A DNA stretch of 64,000 nt from Crocinitomicaceae bacterium (lineage in GTDB: Bacteria; Bacteroidota; Bacteroidia; Flavobacteriales_D; Crocinitomicaceae), in assembly GCA_030830785.1 (NCBI GenBank), contig JAURMI010000013.1, forward strand, positions 124,001 to 188,000, read 5' to 3'. Made by a program: the position numbers and the translations under genes. Position 1 is the stretch's first letter; every line of letters begins with the position of its first letter. Below the pieces are notes generated by a model. The model was not told the DNA's origin. It saw nothing but the letters and a program-made list of their open reading frames with translations, and did not search any database. Positions 34,564-42,774 of the stretch are shown in pieces.

Positions 34564-37086
34564 TTATTTTATCAAAACGTTGGCACCAGTGGAATCGTTA
34601 AACCAGACATATTCGGTACTCACTTGACCATCTCGTGTGAAATAAGTTTTGCCATGCTCATCGGTGGTTTGTTCATATACGACACCATAACCATTGGCAT
34701 CTACCACAACACGCCTAATAATTACCTTGATTACATATCCTTCCTTATTGGTAATTTGATAGGTTTTCTCCGTCATTGTGTTCGGAGGAAAAAGCACGCC
34801 ATTTTCGTCCCTGATATAATTAGGCGTCGTTTTAAGCTCTACCTTCGATGCAGCAACTTGTTGAATTTGCACATATTGCTCCATCCCACCCTTAATTGCT
34901 TGTTCTTCCTGAACTTGTTTATGAAATTCAACATCTTGACTTCGTTGATTCAATTCTCTAACATTTTGCTCTGCAATCAAGTTGTCTTGCGCCGATTTTA
35001 AATCCTTTTGATTTTGAATGATATTTAATCTATCTAATTCATACTGTTGACGCTCTTCTGCTGCCTTTTGATCAGTGATGTTTTTATAATCTTTCTCGTC
35101 TTTCCAGGCATTTAGATTTTCAGCGTTTTCTTGTTGACGCTGACTAGTTGCAGCGCTTCGAGCCTCAATAGCGACCTCGGTTGCTTGGGCAATATGCTGC
35201 TGATCTAATTGTAATTGGGCCTGAGTATTAACCGCCTCGTTAGATTTTATTTCCCGTTGAGATTTGATCAACTCCAATTGTGCCGAAGTCTCAAAAGAGC
35301 CAATTTGGGCGTTTTGTCCAGCAAAGTAATTTCGATATTCAACTTCAGTTCGAATTTGTTGTTGAATTTGATAGGGCGCTTCTTTTTTTGCTTCTTGAGT
35401 TTGGCTCAAACTATTAAATGACATAGAATTATCAGCAGTAACTAGTTGGCCAGGAGCGCTTAAACTTATTCCTGTTGGAGGAGTAGGAGTTGTAACTTTA
35501 ACGATTTTCATGTCTGCCGGCATCTTTAAAGCCCTTAAGGAATCTGCACTTTTTTTAAGCGCAGTAAATGCTTCTGAAGCAATGTAGTTTTGATATTTTT
35601 GACCTTTCGCATAAACATTCTCAAGTGCCTTCAAAGCAGCTTCATTATCTTTGGATTTAACTAAAGAATAGGCATTTTTTCGATCTGCATAAAACGATTC
35701 CATTGCACTAATCTTTTCTTTTAATTCAATGACTTCAATCTCGTTTTGTTTGCTCTTCATAGGATCGGAGTTAAGAATATTTTTAGCCACCGAATAAAAT
35801 TGTGGCCCTTTTAAAAAGTTTTCGTTCGCTTTGGCCAATTGATCCTGATAGACCTGAGAAACCGAATTTATTGCGGCAGTTACACGACTTAAACCCGTTT
35901 GCAATTCTTTTGAATAGTTATCTATAAGCGTTTGTTTATGAAAAAGAGCAATTTGCTTATCGGCTTTCTTATAGGATTCTAAGGCAAGGTCGTATTTTTT
36001 TTGAACGTATTGATCGTTTGCCAATTTCATCAATTTTTTCAATTCAGTTTCTGTTAAAATATCTTGTTTTATTTCTCTAATCCTTCTTAATTCAACTTCT
36101 ACTTGATCCTTCTGACTTGGCTGAATTTGTAGGGCTTCATTCAATTTTTTAATGGCCTCATCATAGCGTTTAGAATTAATTAATGATGTCGCTGCTTGCA
36201 TTGCCTTTTGAAAGGCCTGAGATTTAACTTTATTTTGTTCTGATTCAACCTTCTTTTGTTCAATTGCTGCCAATTGTTTTTGAATGTATTGATTACCAGG
36301 TAGAATGGCGTCTGCCTCTTTATATTTGATTCGAGCCAAATTATAATCCTGCTCAAGCATAGCGGCATTAGCCTGATCTAATAAAGCGGACTGCTTGGCT
36401 TTATTTTCAGACAATTGTTCTGCGTCGCGTTGTGCATCGAGAATTTTTTGCTTTTGATTTAGCGCTTGAGCATCGTTGGGCCGAATTTGTAGAATGGAGT
36501 CTAGATAGACAATTGCCATTGCTTGGTTTTGCTGGGCAATCTGTTCGGAATATTTTTGCTGGAATTGCGCACATTTTTTTTGATCGATGGCTTGCTGATA
36601 AGCTGCACTGGCTTTTGCATCTGCATCTGATTTGACTGCAACAATTTGATCAATTCGGGCCGATGCGTCTGACCAAACATATTTATCGGTTGGAATATTC
36701 TTGGCAAAACCTAAATCGACATCGGATAAAATAGGGTATAATTCGGCAACAAGATTTCTGTTCAATTTTAAACCATAGGCAGATTGCGTTTGCCCCTTTA
36801 ATGAAGAGAGGTCTATTGCAATTAATTTTGTTAAATATGCCCCTTTGGTAAATCGCAATTGGATATCTTGACCTTGAACAATTCTGGCTGAAACGTAGTA
36901 TTGTCCACTTTCATCCGCTAAGACTTTGGTTAAAACGGCATCATTTTGAATTAAATCTACATTTACACCGTAGATCGGTTTTTTATCTAAGAAATTCTGC
37001 GTACTGCCCTCGATGACAACAAGCAAGTCGCGCTGCGCCAAAAGCTGCAATGGTAGCACAAACAACAACAAGAATAATTTAGTCAT
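34564..37086 (-). CDS. large exported TPR/coiled-coil protein, unknown
   Basis: 840 residues, not assigned to a known protein. A signal peptide (LFLLLFVLPLQLLAQ) precedes a carboxypeptidase-regulatory-like beta domain (about 20-110: IYGVNVDLIQNDAVLTK, ADESGQYYVSA). Residues about 150-520 are helical with TPR-like units rich in lysine and alanine (SKRYDEAIKKLNEALQIQP, KKYDLALESYKKADKQ). After a proline-rich spacer (about 530-550) comes a Q/E-rich coiled coil (about 590-740), and a beta-rich C-terminal domain (YVIKVIIRRVVVDANGYG). No T9SS tail and no lipobox. It may be a periplasmic scaffold. It precedes mpl in one unit; its promoter region has only a 7-of-8 -7 box match. Confidence 0.8.
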   Translation of the reverse strand: MTKLFLLLFVLPLQLLAQRDLLVVIEGSTQNFLDKKPIYGVNVDLIQNDAVLTKVLADESGQYYVSARIVQGQDIQLRFTKGAYLTKLIAIDLSSLKGQTQSAYGLKLNRNLVAELYPILSDVDLGFAKNIPTDKYVWSDASARIDQIVAVKSDADAKASAAYQQAIDQKKCAQFQQKYSEQIAQQNQAMAIVYLDSILQIRPNDAQALNQKQKILDAQRDAEQLSENKAKQSALLDQANAAMLEQDYNLARIKYKEADAILPGNQYIQKQLAAIEQKKVESEQNKVKSQAFQKAMQAATSLINSKRYDEAIKKLNEALQIQPSQKDQVEVELRRIREIKQDILTETELKKLMKLANDQYVQKKYDLALESYKKADKQIALFHKQTLIDNYSKELQTGLSRVTAAINSVSQVYQDQLAKANENFLKGPQFYSVAKNILNSDPMKSKQNEIEVIELKEKISAMESFYADRKNAYSLVKSKDNEAALKALENVYAKGQKYQNYIASEAFTALKKSADSLRALKMPADMKIVKVTTPTPPTGISLSAPGQLVTADNSMSFNSLSQTQEAKKEAPYQIQQQIRTEVEYRNYFAGQNAQIGSFETSAQLELIKSQREIKSNEAVNTQAQLQLDQQHIAQATEVAIEARSAATSQRQQENAENLNAWKDEKDYKNITDQKAAEERQQYELDRLNIIQNQKDLKSAQDNLIAEQNVRELNQRSQDVEFHKQVQEEQAIKGGMEQYVQIQQVAASKVELKTTPNYIRDENGVLFPPNTMTEKTYQITNKEGYVIKVIIRRVVVDANGYGVVYEQTTDEHGKTYFTRDGQVSTEYVWFNDSTGANVLIK

Positions 37087-37128
37087 GATGATTCTAGGTT
37101 AATCAAATATGGTTAGAACGCAAATTGG

Positions 37129-37136
37129 TACATTTG
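37129..37136 (+). promoter_or_regulatory. -7 box TACATTTG for the FAD oxidoreductase operon
   Basis: Perfect TAnnTTTG 40 bases upstream of the ATG at 37177, in the divergent intergenic region. Confidence 0.5.
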
Positions 37137-37176
37137 TTTCAATCACAAATTTGCTAAAAATCAACGAGTAAAAAAA

Positions 37177-38298
37177 ATGCTTTTTTTTGAACAACTAAGC
37201 TTTTGGGAACGACAACAGTATATTGAAAATAACACTTTTGTAATTATAGGAGCTGGGATTGTTGGTATGTCTACAGCCCTCTCTCTTCACGAGCGTTTTC
37301 CAAAGGAGAAGATCCTAATCATTGAACGTGGTTATTTACCAACTGGGGCGAGTACGAAAAATGCCGGTTTTACTTGTTTTGGCAGTCCGACTGAACTTAT
37401 TGATGATATTAATTTAATAGGAGAGGATAAAATGTGGCAAACAGTTGCTTTACGTTTAGAGGGCTTAGCACTGCTAAAAAAAAGAATATCTAAACGCGAA
37501 ATGGAACTAAAGGAAAGTGGGTCTTGGGATTTAATTTCAGCTAATCAGTCATTAATCGATAAGGATATTTTGGATTATTTGAATAAAGAATTTCTTCTCC
37601 AATTTGGGTTAAAAGATGTCTATAGCATAGATAATCAGATTATTGCACAATCAAAATTCTTCGGCATCAAAGAGGCTTGTAAAAATCAGTATGAAGGAAG
37701 TGTTAATCCTGGCAAACTAATGCATGCCCTTTATCATAAATGCATAAGCGCTAAAATTCAATTTTTATTTGCTACAGAAATGCTCGAATGGACTTCAAGT
37801 GCAAATGAAGTAAATATTCTTACCAATTTTGGTGAACTTAAAGCCAAACAAATGTTTTTATGCACAAACGGCTTTGCCTCTAAGTATTTCTCACAAGAAT
37901 TAAAACCGGCCAGGGCACAAGTTTTAGTAACCAAACCCCTTAGACATTCTATTTCAGGAACTTTTCATAGCGACAGGGGTTACTATTACTTTCGAGATAT
38001 TGGCAATTGCATTTTGATAGGCGGTGGTAGAAATTTGGATTTTCATGGTGAAACGACTACAAAATTTGAAAAAAATCAGCGCATACGTCAAGCTATTTTA
38101 GATAAATTGACGCATGAATTATTGCCCAATCAACCATTTGAAATTGCTTATGAATGGTCTGGAATCATGGGCGTGGGAAGTGAAAAAACACCACTAATTC
38201 GCTCTTTGAACAAAAATGTACACGCAGGTGTTCGAATGGGAGGAATGGGCCTGGCAATCGGATCTGCTGTTGGGGCTGAACTCAGTAAACTTGCATGA
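37177..38298 (+). CDS. FAD-dependent amino-acid oxidoreductase (DAO family)
   Basis: 373-residue flavoprotein of the D-amino-acid oxidase/ThiO/glycine oxidase family. The FAD Rossmann motif is VIIGAGIVGMSTAL (about residues 22-35) with LIIERGYLPTGASTKNAG after it, and the C-terminal FAD contact is in GVRMGGMGLAIGSAVG. The N-terminal 20 residues (FFEQLSFWERQQYIE) are extra compared with many homologues and are a lineage trait. No thiamine or amino-acid gene is adjacent, so the substrate is open. The stop overlaps the start of the DUF2452 gene (ATGA). Confidence 0.88.
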   Translation: MLFFEQLSFWERQQYIENNTFVIIGAGIVGMSTALSLHERFPKEKILIIERGYLPTGASTKNAGFTCFGSPTELIDDINLIGEDKMWQTVALRLEGLALLKKRISKREMELKESGSWDLISANQSLIDKDILDYLNKEFLLQFGLKDVYSIDNQIIAQSKFFGIKEACKNQYEGSVNPGKLMHALYHKCISAKIQFLFATEMLEWTSSANEVNILTNFGELKAKQMFLCTNGFASKYFSQELKPARAQVLVTKPLRHSISGTFHSDRGYYYFRDIGNCILIGGGRNLDFHGETTTKFEKNQRIRQAILDKLTHELLPNQPFEIAYEWSGIMGVGSEKTPLIRSLNKNVHAGVRMGGMGLAIGSAVGAELSKLA

Positions 38299-38786
38299 GT
38301 ATGACAAATAATGAGGATAAAAAGAAAAAAATTGTCAATCCAATTGACATAGACAAAATTGCCATAAATCCGCATTTATTGCCCTATGCGCACAGCGTTG
38401 GTGGAGCCTCAATTAAACCAGAAGATAAGGGAAAACTAAAAGGAAGGGCACTTAGTGCAATGAATCAACAGACCGATATGCAGCTCTCTCAAATATACGA
38501 GCAGATGCAATTGTTGGCAACCCAAGCACAAAAAATTCAAACTCGTAAAGTAATATCGGACTACATATACCAAACCGAATTGCGTTTTGAACCACTAATC
38601 AATCATGTATATCACTTATATAAAAAGGCAGATCAAAAGTTAATGCTTTCCTTGATTGAAAAAAATGCTTGGGGAAAATCTGGTTCAAGCCTCCATTTTT
38701 TAGCCAGTGTTAAATTACTTGCCGATCATACTTGGGAATTGATAGACCAAGACCCAGATTTTGATTTCTTTGAGCAAAACAGTTAA
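38295..38786 (+). CDS. DUF2452 family protein
   Basis: 163-residue soluble protein with the conserved run IDKIAINPHLLPYAHSVGG, then KGKLKGRALSAMNQQTDMQ and helical segments (QIYEQMQLLATQAQ). It fits DUF2452, a conserved family in Bacteroidota with no known function. The ATG overlaps the oxidoreductase stop by four bases; a second in-frame ATG two codons later could also be used. It converges with yaaA with a four-base overlap. Confidence 0.88.
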   Translation: MSMTNNEDKKKKIVNPIDIDKIAINPHLLPYAHSVGGASIKPEDKGKLKGRALSAMNQQTDMQLSQIYEQMQLLATQAQKIQTRKVISDYIYQTELRFEPLINHVYHLYKKADQKLMLSLIEKNAWGKSGSSLHFLASVKLLADHTWELIDQDPDFDFFEQNS

Positions 38787-39532
38787 CGAGTAAAGCACCA
38801 AGAAGTATCAGAAGAAATTTCGGCATTAAAACGATAACCCAATAAATCGAATTTTTTAATTTCTTCAGTTTCATGAATTTGTTGCTGTGCACACCATTTT
38901 AACATAGCGCCCCTTCCTTGTTTTGAAAAAACGGAAATCGTTTTTAATTGTCCATTTTTATTTTCTAAAAAAGATGGAGTAATCATACGCTCATTCAACG
39001 ATGAATCAACAATAACATTGCTATATTCGGAGCTTGCTAGGTTCACTATTTTTTGATTTGACTTTAAGTATTTATGCATATAAACATTTAAGGGCTTTTT
39101 CCAAAAGGAATACAATGAAGTTCCTTTAGTGAGCAAGCCACTTTGCGCCATTTCTAATCTATAGGGTTGGACACCATCCATTGGATTTAAGGCGCCATAA
39201 AGTGCTGAAAGAATGATTAAGCGTTCTTGAAGATATTGCAGTTCATGCTGCTGTAAATTGGCTGCATCCAATGATTTATAGGCCTCTCCGATATAGCTAA
39301 AAATTGCTGGTGCACCATTTATTTTATTTGATTGTTTTCCCCAAGCACTTATTATTTGATGGGTCTCTTCAGCCTTTTGGACGGATAACTTCATTTGGGT
39401 CATTATTTTTTCTACGGACCACTTTTTAAGTTCCTTCATCAAAAAAAAAGATTCTTTTTTAAATTTCAAATTAAGGCTTGATTGTAAGTGATAAGCGCGC
39501 ATTTGTTTAGCGGGTGAAAACAAGAATACCAT
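38783..39532 (-). CDS. yaaA: peroxide stress protein YaaA
   Basis: 249-residue member of the YaaA/DUF328 (UPF0246) family, linked in Escherichia coli to lowering free iron and protecting DNA under hydrogen peroxide. FLFSPAKQM at the start, APAIFSYIGEAYKSLDA, LSALYGALNPMDGVQPYRLEM and NLASSEYSNVI are family signatures, and KQGRGAMLKWC lies near the C-terminus. A -7-like box TAATTTTA (one mismatch) stands five bases before the ATG. Likely a single gene. Confidence 0.95.
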   Translation of the reverse strand: MVFLFSPAKQMRAYHLQSSLNLKFKKESFFLMKELKKWSVEKIMTQMKLSVQKAEETHQIISAWGKQSNKINGAPAIFSYIGEAYKSLDAANLQQHELQYLQERLIILSALYGALNPMDGVQPYRLEMAQSGLLTKGTSLYSFWKKPLNVYMHKYLKSNQKIVNLASSEYSNVIVDSSLNERMITPSFLENKNGQLKTISVFSKQGRGAMLKWCAQQQIHETEEIKKFDLLGYRFNAEISSDTSWCFTR

Positions 39533-39609
39533 AAGCGTAAAATTAATGTTTCGCCTCCTTATTTAAAAAAGTTTAATAAATTCATTGTACGCTTTAATCC
39601 ATATTAACT

Positions 39610-42600
39610 ATGAAACTCATTTATCTTCTATCTTTTTTAATAATAATTGATAGCATCTCAGCCCAACAGTCTGAATTTTATGGCTATTTTGAGCCTACAA
39701 TTAGTGTGTTAATTGAAGCTGAAAACCAAGCCGTTAATAAAAAAGATTTAATTGTTCCAAATTTCAAAGGCAGAGAAATACCCCAATCTGTACAGAGCAA
39801 CAACCATCATTTAGACTGGGTTTGGCAACAACATCAAAATTCACAAAAATCAACTTCGGCTAGCTTGCTTTGGCAAGTTCAAGGAATTGGCAATGGCATT
39901 TCGCCGCCAGATCCTAGTGGCGAGGCAGATTCAACTGTATACATTCAAGGAACGAATGCTGGAAGCGGGGGCTCTTTTAAAATTTTTAACAAGACAACTG
40001 GCGCCTCAGTTAGCGGTGCATTGGTTATGTCTTCTTTGGGAAGTCCAAATGTTACTGGTCTAGGTGATCCAGTGGTTCTTTATTATAAAACGGCCAAGCG
40101 TTGGATTATTACCCAATTTTCGACCCAATCTCAGAAAAAACTTTTGGTCTATATTTCCCAAACAAGCAATCCTCAAGGGGCTTATTATTTCTATCAGTTT
40201 ACCTGCCCGAATTTCCCAGATTATCCTAAATGGAGTATTTGTGAAACATCAGATGCCATTTTAGCAACCACAAATGAAGGAGGGCCACCCAGAGTATATG
40301 CAATGAAATTGAGCGCCATGCTCTCAGGAGCTACTTCGCCATTTATTGGTGTACCAATTGGATATACACTCAATGGATTTGGATTCCAATCAATAACCCC
40401 AGTTGATCTTGAAGGGGACCTCCCTGCTCCCACTGGTCAAAAACCGCTATTTGTGCGGCATCGAGATGATGAAAAGCACAGCAATGGTTCACCAGATAGC
40501 CCAACAAACGATTGGATTGAAATTTGGGAAATGAATATCAATTGGACAAATAATACGGGCAGTGTATCAAAAATTCAAGATGTCCCTATCGCAGAAATAG
40601 ATTCAGATTTGTGCGGATTAACGAGTTTTTCGTGTATTCCTCAGCCTGGAACAACTGTCAAACTAGACCCCTTACGTGAATGTGTAATGTACAAAGCACC
40701 AATGCGGGTTTTTTCTGATCATCAAGCAATGGTGCTTTGCTTAGCCACAGATGTCAATGGAAATAATCGCGCAGGTGTGCGCTGGTTAGAGTTGCGGCGG
40801 CCAACAGGTAGCACCGGGTCTTGGAGTCTACATCAGGAAGGGACCTTTGCGCCGGGCACATCACTTAATCGATGGATGCCCGCCATTAACATTGATAAAT
40901 TCGGCAACATTATGATGGCCTATTCTACATCGAGTAATACTGCGCCTGATTACCCATCCATTCAAATGACTGGCCGAAAGGCTTGTGATCCTTTAGGGCA
41001 AATGACCTTACCCGAAATGGTTATCAAGCAAGGTCTGTCATCTAGGACATCCAATACCAGATGGGGAGATTACCACCATATGTGCATCGATGATTACGAT
41101 GGCCTGACCTTTTACTACACTGGCGTTGTGATGAATAATAGCAATAATATTGTAACCAATATTTCGGCATTCAAAATGGACCCTGACACCTTAGATTTAG
41201 CGATTTTAGGTGCATTTACGACCCAAAATGGTGGTATATGTGGCTCATCTACACAATTAGGCGTTATCGTAGAAAACAGAGGCTTGAATGGTGTGAGTTC
41301 CTTTGAATTGAATTCGACAATTGGAACTGCAACAAGTGCAAATCAGACTTTTACTAGTTTAAACCTTTCAAATTATCAATCTATAGATACGATTTATTAT
41401 ACTGTTGTAGGGCTACAACCTGGTTGGAATACGATATTGCTCAATCTGGCCAATATCAATGGCATGGGTGATGATCAAAACACTTGTGACGACCAATTTA
41501 ACATTGAAATTCAAGTCACAGGATCATTGGCCATTAATGTTGTTCCTCTAATTCTTCAACAGCCAACTTGCAATGGCAATGACGGAACCATTGACCTTAA
41601 TGTATCTGGTAGTACAGGATCTTTAACTTATCAATTAGGTTCACTTCCAACACAGAATACATCCTTATTTAACGGGTTGGCGGCAGGCAACTATACCTAT
41701 ACCGTAGAGGATTCCTCAGGCTGCGCTGTGTCCGGTTCGGTTGATTTGATCTCAAGTACAGTAATTAATTCTTCGGTTAATTTATTGACTGAAAATGCAT
41801 GTGCCGGAGACCAAACCGCTTCTATAGAAGTTTTACCGGCCAGTGGTAATGCCCCTTATAGTTTCAGCATCAATAACGGAGCAAGCCAACCAAGCAATAC
41901 CTTTGTCAATTTAGGTGCCGGTACCTATAACATTGGCATTTTGGATGCCAATGGCTGCACGGCTCAAATTGAGTACGTGGTGAGCGCTCCACAGCCGATC
42001 ATTGTAAATCTAATCCCTACTATGATAAGTTGTAATAGTGCAAACGACGGTATGCTCTCAAGTCAGGTAACAGGAGGAACTTCACCTTATAGTTATGAGC
42101 TCAATGGGGTTGTTTCAAGCAATGTTGTATTCAATAATTTGGCTCCAGGAACCTATACTTTATTGGCAACCGATGCCAATGGTTGTCAGCAGTCTTTTAC
42201 CTCTACAATTATTGAACCCGATCCACTTGTTTTAACGGCAAATGCAACTGTGGCTAATGCAAACGATGGTACCATTTCAATGAGCGCAAGCGGAGGAAAT
42301 TCACCTTATAGTTATTCAATTGATGGAAATGCATATTACAGTGGTTCATTCTTTTCTAATCTAAGTGTAGGCACCTATACGTGTTATGTAAAGGATAATA
42401 ACGGTTGTATAACAACTCTTGAAGTAACTGTAAATAGCTCCTCATTGACAGAACTAAGTTTTGAGAATTTGATATTATATCCAAACCCAAACAATGGAAA
42501 ATTTGAAATTCACATAGACGGTATCTCTGGATCTAATGTAGAATTAAAATTATTTTCAATACTTGGGCAACACATCAGTAGCTATAATTTAGTGGCGGAA

Positions 42601-42714
42601 AATGGCACTGTTCATAAATCAATAGAATTAAGTCCGAAAATTGCCGCAGGGACTTACTATTTAGGTATCTACGACTCTAAACATTCAGCTGTACTTGAAT
42701 TTATTAAAAAGTAA
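39610..42714 (+). CDS. T9SS-secreted protein with SprB-like repeats
   Basis: Exported surface protein of 1034 residues. Signal peptide LIYLLSFLIIIDSISAQQ; residues about 80-530 form a propeller-like domain with an SGEADSTVYIQG-type start and many tryptophans, resembling secreted proteins annotated only as T9SS substrates. A linking CARDB-like domain follows (about 530-640: AQLG-V-NRGLNGVSSFELN-like pattern). From about 650 to 940 there are four SprB-type repeats of about 75 residues, each with C-x-DGTI and SYSIDGNAY or YTLLATDANGC patterns. The last about 80 residues (LILYPNPNNGKFEIH) are a T9SS type A sorting domain. SprB repeats occur in gliding adhesins, but no gld gene is in this window. 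Confidence 0.85.
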   Translation: MKLIYLLSFLIIIDSISAQQSEFYGYFEPTISVLIEAENQAVNKKDLIVPNFKGREIPQSVQSNNHHLDWVWQQHQNSQKSTSASLLWQVQGIGNGISPPDPSGEADSTVYIQGTNAGSGGSFKIFNKTTGASVSGALVMSSLGSPNVTGLGDPVVLYYKTAKRWIITQFSTQSQKKLLVYISQTSNPQGAYYFYQFTCPNFPDYPKWSICETSDAILATTNEGGPPRVYAMKLSAMLSGATSPFIGVPIGYTLNGFGFQSITPVDLEGDLPAPTGQKPLFVRHRDDEKHSNGSPDSPTNDWIEIWEMNINWTNNTGSVSKIQDVPIAEIDSDLCGLTSFSCIPQPGTTVKLDPLRECVMYKAPMRVFSDHQAMVLCLATDVNGNNRAGVRWLELRRPTGSTGSWSLHQEGTFAPGTSLNRWMPAINIDKFGNIMMAYSTSSNTAPDYPSIQMTGRKACDPLGQMTLPEMVIKQGLSSRTSNTRWGDYHHMCIDDYDGLTFYYTGVVMNNSNNIVTNISAFKMDPDTLDLAILGAFTTQNGGICGSSTQLGVIVENRGLNGVSSFELNSTIGTATSANQTFTSLNLSNYQSIDTIYYTVVGLQPGWNTILLNLANINGMGDDQNTCDDQFNIEIQVTGSLAINVVPLILQQPTCNGNDGTIDLNVSGSTGSLTYQLGSLPTQNTSLFNGLAAGNYTYTVEDSSGCAVSGSVDLISSTVINSSVNLLTENACAGDQTASIEVLPASGNAPYSFSINNGASQPSNTFVNLGAGTYNIGILDANGCTAQIEYVVSAPQPIIVNLIPTMISCNSANDGMLSSQVTGGTSPYSYELNGVVSSNVVFNNLAPGTYTLLATDANGCQQSFTSTIIEPDPLVLTANATVANANDGTISMSASGGNSPYSYSIDGNAYYSGSFFSNLSVGTYTCYVKDNNGCITTLEVTVNSSSLTELSFENLILYPNPNNGKFEIHIDGISGSNVELKLFSILGQHISSYNLVAENGTVHKSIELSPKIAAGTYYLGIYDSKHSAVLEFIKK

Positions 42715-42731
42715 ATTAAAGTTAAACGCAT

Positions 42732-42761
42732 AAAAAAAGCCGCTTACCGCGGCTTTTTTTT
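42732..42761. terminator. bidirectional intrinsic terminator
   Basis: A7, stem AGCCGC / GCGGCT with TTACC loop, T7, between the convergent SprB-repeat gene and secDF. Confidence 0.92.
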
Positions 42762-42774
42762 ATACGTTTTATTT

